Source: UBA2266 sp964406945
GTDB taxonomy: Bacteria; Planctomycetota; Phycisphaerae; Sedimentisphaerales; Anaerobacaceae
DNA length: 64,000 nt
Assembly: GCA_964406945.1 (NCBI GenBank)
Contig: CAYOTO010000003.1
Coordinates: 1 to 64,000 of the forward strand
Direction of reading: 5' to 3'
In this document: positions 52,232 through 61,749 of the stretch, one piece after another
How positions within the stretch are numbered: position 1 is the stretch's first letter
Layout: every line of letters starts with the position of its first letter
Notes under the pieces: model-generated
Seen by the model: the letters and a program-made list of their open reading frames with translations, nothing else
The model's database searches: none
What the model was told of the DNA's origin: nothing
Translations under genes and position numbers: made by a program

Positions 52232-54055
52232 TCAGTCAGTCTGAGCATCCAGATCCAGCCCATGCTCATCGCAGTATTCACGGATAGTCGAGAGAACCGC
52301 CTTGCCGTACTGCTTGCGTTTGGCCTGGCCGATTCCTTTGATATACAATAGCTTTTCACGCGATGAAGGGCGAAATCTCGCCAGCTCTCGCAGAGTGGCG
52401 TCGCCAAATACGATGTAGGCCGGAATACGCTTTTGTTTGGCTATCGACGCTCTAAGCGCCCGCAGGGCTTCAAACAGGCCGATGTCTACGTCTTCCCAGC
52501 TTTCGGTCGCAACTCTGGCCTTTTTGGCCGGTTTTCCAGCTGGCGTGAGAAGCCGCGGCGTTTCCTCACCTTTCAACACGCGCCATCCCTGTTCGGTAAC
52601 CTGTAACGTGTTGTAATCACCGACTTTACGCGCGTAACTCTGGCCGACAAGCTGTTCGATCCAGTCATGCACGACCTTTCTGTGGTGCTCGCCCAGCAGA
52701 CCGTACGTGCTGACTCTGTCGTGACCATTCTCCAGTATTCGCTGCTCCTGCGACCCCACAAGCACCGCCGCGGTATAAGCGGCACCGAAGCGTTCATCGA
52801 TCCGCAGGATGCAGGAGAGAATTTTCTGTCCGACTTCGAGGGCATTGTCGACGGTATCCAGTTCACCCAGACATACATCGCACGCGCCGCAGTCGTCCCG
52901 CTCGAGTTGCTGGCCAAAGTAGTTTACAATCGCCTTATGCCTGCACACACCGCCGGTGCAGTAACCATACATATCGTTGAGCTTTGAAACGGCAATGTCG
53001 TAAGCCTGGCCCTGCATCTGGCCCATCAGGCTTTTCCACGTTCCGTAATCGCCGCCGGAGTAGAACAGGCAGCACTCGGCCTCCAGTCCGTCGCGGCCGG
53101 CTCGACCGCTCTCCTGCTGATAGTGTTCCAGAGACTTGGGCAGGCCCGTGTGAATTACATACCGCACATTGCTCTTGTCGATACCCATCCCGAAAGCGAT
53201 CGTCGCTACGATTACGTCGATTTCCTCCTTGATGAAAGCGTCCTGATTGTGTTTGCGTTCTTCGGTCTCCATTCCGGCATGGTATGGCAACGCCTTATGG
53301 CCCCGACTGCATAGCGCCGAACAAAGTGAATCGACATCTCTGCGCCTGATGCAGTAGACGATTCCTGATTCGCCTTTGTGCCTGCCGATGACCTCACAAA
53401 CCTGGTCGACTCGCGCGGTTCGCTGGGCCACTTTGTATATCAGGTTCGGCCTGTCGAAAGAGCCTACTATGAGTTCGGGGTCGCGCAACGCAAGCTGCTC
53501 GCCGATATCCTCGCGGACTTTCTGTGTCGCCGTAGCTGTGTAGGCTCCGATCGCCGCGGCCCCAAAGCGCTCCTTGAGAATCTTCAACTGACGATACTCG
53601 GGCCGAAAATCGTGCCCCCACATGCTGACGCAGTGTGCCTCATCGATAGCAATGAATGAAACATTGAGGCCCTCCAGCATCCGCAGGAAACTGTCCGAAA
53701 CCAGCCGCTCCGGGGCCACATACAAGAGCTTGAGCTTGCCCTGGCGAAGCATTGCGAGAGCTTCATTCTGTTCTTCGAGCGACAGCGAACTGTCCAGCCT
53801 GGCCGCCGATACCCCGCATTCCCGCAAGGCGTCGACTTGGTCTTTCATCAGGGCAATAAGAGGCGAAACAACCACCGTAAGCCCGTCCGTAGCGACCGCG
53901 GGCGCCTGATAGCACAGAGATTTGCCGCCGCCGGTCGGGAGGATGACGATGGAATCCCGCCCACTGGCCGCAGCTTCCATAGCCTCTTTCTGCAGCGGCA
54001 GAAAGCCGTCATATCCCCAGTATTTTGCCAGTGCCCGTTCGAGTTTCTCGATCAT
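52232..54055 (-). CDS. recQ: ATP-dependent DNA helicase RecQ
   Basis: This 607-aa RecQ helicase is involved in recombination and repair of stalled forks. Motif I ILPTGGGKSLCYQAPAV is at residues 38-54, followed by VVVSPLIALMKDQVDAL, the DEAH box FIAIDEAHCVSMWGHDFRPE and motif VI HYQQESGRAGRDGLEAEC. The zinc-binding cysteines are in GGVCRHKAIVNYFGQ and RDDCGACDVCLGE. An RQC winged-helix region and a C-terminal HRDC domain (FEALRALRASIAKQKRIPAY, KLLYIKGIGQAKRKQYGKAV) complete it. ATG at 54055 starts the family sequence MIEKLERALAKYWGY; a longer frame to 54103 is not needed. Confidence 0.96.
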   Translation of the reverse strand: MIEKLERALAKYWGYDGFLPLQKEAMEAAASGRDSIVILPTGGGKSLCYQAPAVATDGLTVVVSPLIALMKDQVDALRECGVSAARLDSSLSLEEQNEALAMLRQGKLKLLYVAPERLVSDSFLRMLEGLNVSFIAIDEAHCVSMWGHDFRPEYRQLKILKERFGAAAIGAYTATATQKVREDIGEQLALRDPELIVGSFDRPNLIYKVAQRTARVDQVCEVIGRHKGESGIVYCIRRRDVDSLCSALCSRGHKALPYHAGMETEERKHNQDAFIKEEIDVIVATIAFGMGIDKSNVRYVIHTGLPKSLEHYQQESGRAGRDGLEAECCLFYSGGDYGTWKSLMGQMQGQAYDIAVSKLNDMYGYCTGGVCRHKAIVNYFGQQLERDDCGACDVCLGELDTVDNALEVGQKILSCILRIDERFGAAYTAAVLVGSQEQRILENGHDRVSTYGLLGEHHRKVVHDWIEQLVGQSYARKVGDYNTLQVTEQGWRVLKGEETPRLLTPAGKPAKKARVATESWEDVDIGLFEALRALRASIAKQKRIPAYIVFGDATLRELARFRPSSREKLLYIKGIGQAKRKQYGKAVLSTIREYCDEHGLDLDAQTD

Positions 54056-54275
54056 AACAGTAGATTCCCGCTTCGCCGGATACCGCGATTGGCTGCCGTT
54101 CACCCGCCATATTACAGAAGCACCGCCGGATTCTCAAACCTTTAGAGTTGAAAAATACCTGTATGCCGTATTCGATTGAGCCGATACAGGAGGCGACCGC
54201 TGCCGTTTTTGCCCTGAAATCCGGAAATATCTTGTTAGGCACCGGGCCGGAGCGTATACTTGCGTTTTGAAGTTG

Positions 54276-54348
<73 letters not shown>

Positions 54349-54380
54349 TTTGCAGGCGAATCGACTTAAGAGCTGATCCC

Positions 54381-56507
54381 ATGTCTTGCGAATTTTTCAG
54401 AATGTGCGGTATTGGCCGCGAATTGCACCGCCGCAGTCGTGCCAGCACTAACAGTCTCGCCCGGCACTTGCAGGGCTGCTTGTTTGTGCTTGTGATTTAC
54501 ACGGCCTCTACGGCTTTTGCGACAGGTTTCATCGCAGGCGACAGCGGGGGGAATGAGAAAGTAATCTCGATCTTCGATCGCACCGGTTGTGTCTGGCATT
54601 GCGTAACGGGGCCGTCCAAAAGCTTTCGCTCGCCGTCGCTCCACACAGGCGAATATCTTGTGATATGTGATCAGGTGGTAGCCCCTGTTGTAGTTCGAGA
54701 CGACCGCGTCAGCGAAGTACTGATTACACAGCAATGGGCGATGGACCCCGACTGTGAAACGTGGTCCAGTGCCCGGAAGAAATTCGGCCAGACATTCGTG
54801 GCAAGAGGACCATGGATAAACTCATTCTCTTTCTGGAATCCAGGTGAACCTCTTCGTCTGGTTGCGGAACTTCGAGAATCAGGGCCCGACGGTGATCTGG
54901 TGGGCAAATTCAATTTCGACGATGAGTTGGTCCGCTGGATCAGAATCGTCGATTTGGAACCTGGTTGTTGGCGGACGGTGGCCGGAGATGTGTACTATCT
55001 TTCGATTGCTTCGCCTGAGGGCAAATCATTTCGACTCGGTACGCCGGCGCGCGGCGATGTTTATTCGGACGGCCGTGCTTATTATGACGATGTGCCCAAG
55101 TTAGACTGCGATATGGGTTTTTCAATTCAGCAGGATGCGGATAACTGTAAGACAATTGTCCGGGTTTCGCTGCATCAGGGCCTGGGTTTCAAGAGCGAAG
55201 GACCGGCATCGGGATCGTGCCGCTGGGCTGCACAGTCCTTTGTTGCGACTACGAGAAACATTCGGACGGCCTGGCTGAACGCCGGATGGTCGGTCGACGA
55301 AGGCCTTAAGCAGTCCTTTGTTGTTTCAATTCATGAGAATTCGCCCTTTGGTGAATCTATCGGTCCGGAGCGGACCGTACTAATGATCAAAGACTGGGGA
55401 GCGACAGCGGCCTGGTTCGAAGATGAGATTCCCGTCGAACCCGGGAAAAAATATGCCGTTCGTTACAGGCGAGAAGACGGAAAGCCTTTTTACGCCTACC
55501 TTGCAACCGATCTATATCCTTCAGGTGAGGCTTTTCGGGCCGGTCTCGATACCACCGAGATGGACCTTACCTGTGTTCTGCGCGGCGAAAAGAAGCCGGG
55601 CTCCGTCTTTTTGCCGCATAATATTACCATAAGAGAAATCACACCTACAACTGCCGCGATCGAGTGGGATACCGCCGTTCCCACGACGAGTCGACTCGAA
55701 CTGAAATCCGTGAGTAACGAAGCTAAGGCAATTTCTGACGGCAAATTCAAGAAGCATCACCGTATGACTGCCGCGGATCTTACGCCGAATTCCGAATACT
55801 CGTACCAGGTCGGTGGTGAGGCTGAGCAAAATCCCGACTCCGCTTTATGGTCCCGCAGATGCAGACTAAGCACTTTGCCTCAGCCAACTGCTGTATATCT
55901 CTGCGACAAGGCGAATGAGCCTGTGGGACGTCCAGTTCAACTTGTCAACCCTTCGTTCGAACAAGGTCTCGACGGTTGGAAGAAGTCGTCGCCGATGCAC
56001 CGCACGCCGGAGGAATCGCCGCCACCGGGAATCGGCGATGCCCAACCGGTCTTTTATCTGGGACGCTACGAAGCTCTGGATGGCAAACACGTGCTCGGCT
56101 GGAAGCATTGCGTCGGCCATGATTCAGGGCCTGTGCCCAGAAAGCTCGACCCGCCCGTGACCCAGACCGTTTTTCAGACTGTGGAGACAACTTGCGGCAG
56201 TGAGTACATACTCTCGGCGTGGATATGCACGGACCAGAGGCAGGGCGGCTGGAACAGGAACGACCGGGTGCGCCTGCTGGTCGATCCGACCGGTTCCGGC
56301 AGGTTGCATTCGGCCGCGACTGTCGATGAAGAGTATGCCACTCAGTGGTACAGCACCGGCGGCATGTGGCGAAGATACAGGTTGAAATTCAGAGCACAGA
56401 GTTGCTCTGCCGATGTCGGAGTTCAGCTCTATCAATGGTGGGTTTTGGCCGAGAATCATATCTACATTGATTCCATGGAACTTCACGAGCTGCAATGCGA
56501 GCAATAG
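54381..56507 (+). CDS. large secreted protein with Fn3 and C-terminal carbohydrate-binding-like domain
   Basis: ATG at 54381 (33 bases after the tRNA) begins a product of about 708 aa; the same frame reads through the tRNA from 54267, which is artefactual. A hydrophobic signal lies at residues about 30-50 (LQGCLFVLVIYTASTAFATG), unusually far from the start. The middle is beta-rich with repeated SFVATTRNIRTAWLNAGWSV-like segments. An Fn3/phosphatase-N-like module (ITIREITPTTAAIEWDTAVP, MTAADLTPNSEYSYQVGGEA) follows. The last 180 residues look like a CBM-type jelly roll (QLVNPSFEQGLDGWKKSSPM, VQLYQWWVLAENHIYIDSME). No catalytic domain is recognised. Confidence 0.7.
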   Translation: MSCEFFRMCGIGRELHRRSRASTNSLARHLQGCLFVLVIYTASTAFATGFIAGDSGGNEKVISIFDRTGCVWHCVTGPSKSFRSPSLHTGEYLVICDQVVAPVVVRDDRVSEVLITQQWAMDPDCETWSSARKKFGQTFVARGPWINSFSFWNPGEPLRLVAELRESGPDGDLVGKFNFDDELVRWIRIVDLEPGCWRTVAGDVYYLSIASPEGKSFRLGTPARGDVYSDGRAYYDDVPKLDCDMGFSIQQDADNCKTIVRVSLHQGLGFKSEGPASGSCRWAAQSFVATTRNIRTAWLNAGWSVDEGLKQSFVVSIHENSPFGESIGPERTVLMIKDWGATAAWFEDEIPVEPGKKYAVRYRREDGKPFYAYLATDLYPSGEAFRAGLDTTEMDLTCVLRGEKKPGSVFLPHNITIREITPTTAAIEWDTAVPTTSRLELKSVSNEAKAISDGKFKKHHRMTAADLTPNSEYSYQVGGEAEQNPDSALWSRRCRLSTLPQPTAVYLCDKANEPVGRPVQLVNPSFEQGLDGWKKSSPMHRTPEESPPPGIGDAQPVFYLGRYEALDGKHVLGWKHCVGHDSGPVPRKLDPPVTQTVFQTVETTCGSEYILSAWICTDQRQGGWNRNDRVRLLVDPTGSGRLHSAATVDEEYATQWYSTGGMWRRYRLKFRAQSCSADVGVQLYQWWVLAENHIYIDSMELHELQCEQ

Positions 56508-56532
56508 GGCTTGAAGTTTTGGTTGCACTTCG

Positions 56533-57159
56533 TCATCGGCGCCGTTTGTTCAATATGCGGATCACTTCCTCGTCGCAGACGTCATACCAGTTTTCATAAA
56601 CCTGAGCCACCGCCTGAAACATCCGCGGGGTTTCCAGTATAACGACATCTTCTACCAATCGAGCAAGATCATCGGCTGTTGATGGACCGGCCACCGGTGA
56701 ACCAATTATGATCTTTGCGGCCTTTCTGTTGCGGCACATTTTGATTGCCGCCCGCACCGTCGAACCCATCGCAATCCCATCGTCTACGACTATGACTGTC
56801 CTGCCCGCAAGGTCCGGCAAAGGCATCCCGCCTCGCAGTCTTTCAATTCGCCGCTGTATCTCCTGTTTCTGGTCCCGCACTATGTCGTCCACGAGTTCCG
56901 GCCCCATCGCCGCGGCCATATGTTCGTGAATAAATGTGCTGCCGTCCTCGGCGATTGCTCCAAAGCCCGCCTCCGGATTGCGCGGCAGCGGCAGTTTACG
57001 AACCACTATCATGGCCAGCCCGGCTGCTAAACCCTCAGCCACGTGGTATCCAATTTCGCCGCCGCCGCGGGGAATGGCAAGCACCAGAGGATTTTCATTT
57101 CTGTAACCTTCGAGAGCTTTCGCCAGTTTTTTGCCGGCATCTTCTCTATCTCGGAACAT
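56533..57159 (-). CDS. phosphoribosyltransferase-family protein
   Basis: This 208-aa type I PRTase-fold protein has the PRPP-binding loop RTVIVVDDGIAMGSTVRAAI (two acidic residues followed by GxAxGST) at about residues 119-138 and the PPi loop VLAIPRGGGEIGYHVAEGLA near 26-45. Proteins of this subgroup are often annotated simply as phosphoribosyltransferase and may act on unknown bases. AAGGAG precedes ATG 57159 at proper spacing. It faces the previous secreted-protein gene and is divergent from the large propeller gene. The 214-bp gap between the two starts (57160-57373) shows no clear element. Confidence 0.88.
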   Translation of the reverse strand: MFRDREDAGKKLAKALEGYRNENPLVLAIPRGGGEIGYHVAEGLAAGLAMIVVRKLPLPRNPEAGFGAIAEDGSTFIHEHMAAAMGPELVDDIVRDQKQEIQRRIERLRGGMPLPDLAGRTVIVVDDGIAMGSTVRAAIKMCRNRKAAKIIIGSPVAGPSTADDLARLVEDVVILETPRMFQAVAQVYENWYDVCDEEVIRILNKRRR

Positions 57160-57373
57160 ACTTCGAACTCCTTGTTTGGTTAAGAACATCACAATTCGGT
57201 TCTGCGCCCAGATACGACATAACAGGCCGCCATGTTTGGGCCTATTGCTGTGGCTTGAGCCGGGTTGCTATTGACGCTATAATCTCCTCTGAAACCGATT
57301 CTTTAACCTGGCAAGGCTTGCAGCTTGGACAACAAGCATTTCTATGCCGATTTTGCCGCTGGGAAATCAGATA

Positions 57374-60300
57374 ATGAAAACACATACCAATCCAATAGCT
57401 CCGATTGTTGTCTATTCAGCTATCTTGTTCCTGGCTGCGGGCTTCTGGTCGCAGGCTGGGGCACAGCCGGATAATAACATTGCCCGAAGCATCATTTCTG
57501 AAAGCGAATTCGAGGGCGGATTGATAGTCCTGGTCGACTGCGAAGACCCCGCTGTGGCGCTCGTCCTGAGTGCTGCTCCGAATGTTCTCGTCCACTGGCT
57601 AATTGGCGATATAGCAGAGCTTGCGGATGCGCGCAGTTGCATTCGTGATGCAGAGGTGGACGGCCGCATTTCGGCATCGGTTTTCCAGGATTCACGATTT
57701 CCGTACGCGGACAACATGGTCAATTTACTGGTGCTGGGCAAGGATAGTGCTCTCGGCACAAATGAGATAGATCGAGTTCTCGTCCCCGGCGGGGCGGTCG
57801 TGAGACTTGGAGGCGGAAAAATCGTTTCGTGCAGGCGAAAGCCCCGATCTGCCGATGTCGATGAATGGACTCACTCGCGTCATGATTCGACCGGAAACGC
57901 CGTAAGCGCAGACAAAAGGGCGGGTCCTCCGCATTCTTTACAATGGGAGGCGCTTCCAAGGTGGAATCGCGGCACCAAGACCAGCGCGGTTGTCTCTTCC
58001 GGCGGCCGAATCTTCTACATTCTCGACGATTCGCATTTTCACTCCAATAAGCGTACCTGGTCTTTGATCGCCCGCGACGCTTACAATGGTGTTCGACTTT
58101 GGAGACGCGAACTTTCGCAATGGGAAGGTGCAGGTTACGGTAAAAAAGTCGGACCGGCACAGGTGAACCGGCGTCTGGCGGCGGTCGGCGGCTATGTGTA
58201 TGCGCAGTTGGCCGACGCCGCTGCCGTAAGTGTGCTGGATGCAGCTACCGGCAAGACGATTCGCATGCTCGAAGGGACCGAGAATGCCGAAGAGTTTCTG
58301 GTTTCAGAAGGTGTGCTGGCGGCGCTTGTCAACGACAGCAACACTCCGGAATTCTGGCACAGCCTGGAGCGCAGAATGCGCATCATTGCTGTAAGGCCCG
58401 AAACTGGTGAAGTTCTCTGGACGCGCGGAGGCTGCAATATTCTGCCGATGACTATGACAGCCGATGGCAGGCAAGTGGTCTATCATAATGGCAAATCGGT
58501 CTGCAGCGTGGACCTGTTCGACGGCAAGCCGCGATGGACCTCCCCGGCCACCGACCAGGAAATAGTTACGCAAAACAGTTGGAACCCGGACCGCCCGGGA
58601 GCAGACAATTCAAAAATAATACTGGCCCCTCAGTTCGCACCGACGGTGCTTATCTATAAGGACGTGGTTGCATTTGCCGGCGGAAAGCAACTGAATGTTG
58701 TCTCAGCCGAGGACGGGCGCGAACTGTGGCGGGCGCCTTACGCGGCCACGAATTATTCGGTGCCGGTCGACCTGTTTGGTTTTGACGGTATGATCTGGGG
58801 GCCGGACAGAGATATGAATCTCTGGCGACCGCTCGATGATGACATTTCTTACAAAGCCTATGATCCGCTGACGGGCGAGGTAAAGAAGTCGGTCAAGGGG
58901 CATTACGACTTCAAATTTCAACATCACAGATGCCATCAGATGAAAGTCCTTGGCAATACTGTTGTCGCCGGCAGAGCCGGTATAGAATTCGTGGATACAG
59001 ATTCGGGCCGGGTGGCCGCCCACCACTGGATTCGCGGAAGTTGCTATTTCGGAGTCCTGCCGGCCAACGGCCTGCTCTACGTTCCACCGCACAATTGTGC
59101 ATGCTACATTCGAGCAAAACTATCCGGCTTCATGGCATTCAGATCCGAAGCGTCGTTGACTGCAGAGAATTTGATTAAGGACGAGCAACGCCTTGAGCGG
59201 GGCAAGGCTTACGGTCAAACGTCTGCTCGAACTGTAAAGAACGATCCGCGGGACTGGCCTACCTACCGACATGACGGTGGACGTTCGGGCAGTACTGCTG
59301 CCGAAGTCGGACCCGAACTTGGCGTCGGCTGGCGAACCGACCTGGGAGGCAATCTAACAAGTCCCGTCGCGGCTGGTGGTCGCGTCTATCTGGCCTCCCG
59401 AGACGAACATCTGCTGTATGCCCTCGATGCCGATACGGGCAAAATCATCTGGCGGTATTCGTTCGATGCACGGGTGGATTCACCGCCCACCGTCTGCAAC
59501 GGTCTTGTCATTGCCGGGTGCAGGGACGGATCCGTCGTAGCCCTGCGAGCGGCGGATGGGTCGCTGATATGGCGTTTTATCGCTGCCCCGGCGCAGCGCA
59601 TGATAGTCTCTCGCGGTCAGTTGGAGTCTGTCTGGCCCGTGCACGGCAGCGTTCTGGTCCTCGACGATACGGTTTATTTTGCAGCCGGCAAATCATCGTA
59701 TATCGACGGGGGCCTGCGATTGTACGGCCTCGAACCGCACACCGGTCGAAAGGTCGTCGAGACGGTGCTCCATACCCGAGGGAAAGACGGTTCTCAGATT
59801 CTTGACGACCAGGCGGTCGACGGATTTCTGAATGACATACTATCCAGCGACGGCCGACGGCTGTTTCTGCGACACCATATCCTGGGCAAATCAGGCAGAC
59901 CGCAGCCGGGCCGCATTACGCATCTGCACGGTCCGGACGGCTATCTGAGCGCAGATACAACCAACCGGCTTATATGGACTTACGCGCCTCTTTACACTTC
60001 ACCCCATCAGGGTGCTTTCTACGACCTGCGCCTGGTCCGAACGCTGTTTCCTTCGGGCCGACTTCTCGTCGAAGATGGGGATACAATTTACGGCTTCGGC
60101 CAAAACCACTATGAAAAGCTGACTACCGACCCGGGAGGCAGCTTTGAACTGTTCGCATCTCCCAAGGAGAGCGATGTGCCTTTGGATATTACAGCCCGTG
60201 AGTACCGCAAGCTTGCTCTTGCAGGCAAGCACCAGGTCAGATTTCATTGGCACAGGCGCATGCCCGTTCACGTATGGGCGATCGTGAAGACAAAGAACAA

Positions 60301-60517
60301 ACTTTTTGTCGCCGGTGCCGGGGCCGGTGCAAGCGTTCCGCAAGCGGCTCTCGACGGCCATGGACCGGGCAAACTCCTCGCGGTTTCGCCCACAGACGGC
60401 TCCTCACTATCAGCGGCCGAACTGCCCGCCATGCCTGTATGGGACGGAATCGCCGCCGTTGAGAACAGGCTCTATATCGCGCTGGCCGACGGAAGTATCG
60501 TATGCATGAAAGAGTAG
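57374..60517 (+). CDS. large secreted PQQ-like beta-propeller protein with degenerate methyltransferase-like N-terminus
   Basis: This 1047-aa protein has a signal peptide (IAPIVVYSAILFLAAGFWSQ). Residues 40-160 keep the layout of a class I methyltransferase (PYADNMVNLLVLGKDSALGT then IDRVLVPGGAVVRLGGGKIV) but the SAM-binding GxGxG loop is absent; VLVDCEDPAVALVLSAAPNV stands there. From DEWTHSRHDSTGNAVSADKR onward, tandem propeller blades follow (IFYILDDSHFHSNKRTWSLI, LYALDADTGKIIWRYSF, VVALRAADGSLIWRFIAA). Family-specific blocks HHRCHQMKVLGNTVVAGRAG and VPPHNCACYIRAKLSGFMAF are conserved in the opposing gene at 61,750. The function is unknown; redox or sugar binding is possible. Confidence 0.84.
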   Translation: MKTHTNPIAPIVVYSAILFLAAGFWSQAGAQPDNNIARSIISESEFEGGLIVLVDCEDPAVALVLSAAPNVLVHWLIGDIAELADARSCIRDAEVDGRISASVFQDSRFPYADNMVNLLVLGKDSALGTNEIDRVLVPGGAVVRLGGGKIVSCRRKPRSADVDEWTHSRHDSTGNAVSADKRAGPPHSLQWEALPRWNRGTKTSAVVSSGGRIFYILDDSHFHSNKRTWSLIARDAYNGVRLWRRELSQWEGAGYGKKVGPAQVNRRLAAVGGYVYAQLADAAAVSVLDAATGKTIRMLEGTENAEEFLVSEGVLAALVNDSNTPEFWHSLERRMRIIAVRPETGEVLWTRGGCNILPMTMTADGRQVVYHNGKSVCSVDLFDGKPRWTSPATDQEIVTQNSWNPDRPGADNSKIILAPQFAPTVLIYKDVVAFAGGKQLNVVSAEDGRELWRAPYAATNYSVPVDLFGFDGMIWGPDRDMNLWRPLDDDISYKAYDPLTGEVKKSVKGHYDFKFQHHRCHQMKVLGNTVVAGRAGIEFVDTDSGRVAAHHWIRGSCYFGVLPANGLLYVPPHNCACYIRAKLSGFMAFRSEASLTAENLIKDEQRLERGKAYGQTSARTVKNDPRDWPTYRHDGGRSGSTAAEVGPELGVGWRTDLGGNLTSPVAAGGRVYLASRDEHLLYALDADTGKIIWRYSFDARVDSPPTVCNGLVIAGCRDGSVVALRAADGSLIWRFIAAPAQRMIVSRGQLESVWPVHGSVLVLDDTVYFAAGKSSYIDGGLRLYGLEPHTGRKVVETVLHTRGKDGSQILDDQAVDGFLNDILSSDGRRLFLRHHILGKSGRPQPGRITHLHGPDGYLSADTTNRLIWTYAPLYTSPHQGAFYDLRLVRTLFPSGRLLVEDGDTIYGFGQNHYEKLTTDPGGSFELFASPKESDVPLDITAREYRKLALAGKHQVRFHWHRRMPVHVWAIVKTKNKLFVAGAGAGASVPQAALDGHGPGKLLAVSPTDGSSLSAAELPAMPVWDGIAAVENRLYIALADGSIVCMKE

Positions 60518-60609
60518 CCGGATGTGTGACGGCTCGCCGGTTGAGCTCATTGGGCTGCAAGATACTAAAAAGATAGATGGCCTGGCAGCAGAATTACGGA
60601 GTAAAACAC

Positions 60610-61746
60610 TTGAAGATTTTCGCGACTATTCCGGTGATTCATCTGTTCTTAGTACTATTGGCCATGCAAACCTCGTGTGCGGCCGGTCCCATCCCGCGGG
60701 CTCCCGACAGCGCCCGGTTGGTGTTCGAGGAAGACTGGAGCCGGGGCCGAATTGATCCATCGAAGTGATATCTGCTCCGAAAGCGGTGGGGACAGGGCAA
60801 CAATGGCGTCGTCCCGGAGAACGCTCGAATTGGGCAGGACGAGGTCTTTGGCAGGCGCAAAAACGTTTTGGTATGCTACGGTTCCGGCGATCGATATGAA
60901 GGTTCGGTAATCGGTTGGAAGGGCAACGGCCGACGCGTGGGCGCAGTTATAGTTTCCAAACCCTTTTTTGCCTCCGGAAGATTCGAAGTCGTAATGAAGA
61001 TCGGCCGGTCAATTTCCACACAGGGCGGCCCCGCCGACCCTACGCAGCCGATTGGAATGGTTCCGGCCATCTGGACGTATGCTTACCGCTGGGTTTCGGT
61101 CCAACAGGATGACGCCGATTGTTTCACGTCTGACGTTCCCCTTTACAATCCTCACATGAATCGACGCGGCTGGGCGGCGAACGAGTACTGGTCGGAACTC
61201 GATTTTCCCGAATTCGGCAAGAACCAGGACCTGGAGACAGGTTTATACAACACGTTTCTCAATATAAATCATCAGAGCCTGCAGTTCCCTACGGCTGCGG
61301 CAATCGACGGCCGTTATCACACCTTCACGACGATCTGGCGAACGCAACAGACACCGCTGGCGGACATTCGCGACGACCAGGTCGCCAAATATGATGGTTA
61401 CTACTGGGTGCAGGATGTCAATATTCCGTTCGAGAAATACAGGGGCAATCCGCTGACAAAACTGGGCCCGAACCGCTATGCCCTTCACAAAGGAAAATCT
61501 GCAAGTCATTTTATTGACGGAGAGTATGTAGGCGAAAACAGAGTCCACGTTCCCGCCATGGCCGCCCAGTTGAACATTGGAGTATGGTTCCCCGAATGGG
61601 CCGGCAAAGCTCCGTGGAGCCGCTCCTCCATTTCGATAGCCGCTGTCAAAGTATGGCAGTACTATGATGCCGGAGACGTCAGAGGCATTCTCGTAGACGA
61701 TATCGGCAGCAACATGGATCCGAACGGTGTGCCGGTCAAGCAGTAG
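60610..61746 (+). pseudogene. GH16-family glycoside hydrolase interrupted by in-frame TGA
   Basis: TTG 60610, eight bases after GGAG, begins a lipoprotein-like signal (KIFATIPVIHLFLVLLAMQT before SC). The frame reads SARLVFEEDWSRGRIDPSK and meets TGA at 60766-60768, where GH16 proteins normally have Trp (TGG). The same frame then continues without further stops: YLLRKRWGQGNNGVVPENAR, FFASGRFEVVMKIGRSISTQ, the catalytic ANEYWSELDFPEFGKNQD (E-x-D-x-x-E), and FIDGEYVGENRVHVPAM to the stop at 61746. A single G-to-A change explains the break. It is either a recent nonsense mutation, a sequencing error, or (unlikely) readthrough. The intact enzyme would cleave beta-glucan or a galactan such as agar or carrageenan. 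Confidence 0.78.
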
Positions 61747-61749
61747 CCC

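Noticed and set aside
54158..54190. Inverted repeat CCTGTAT...ATACAGG between recQ and the tRNA gene
   Set aside because: The stem is only 7 bp with a 19-base loop and matches no known SOS box or operator that I can support; it is likely chance.
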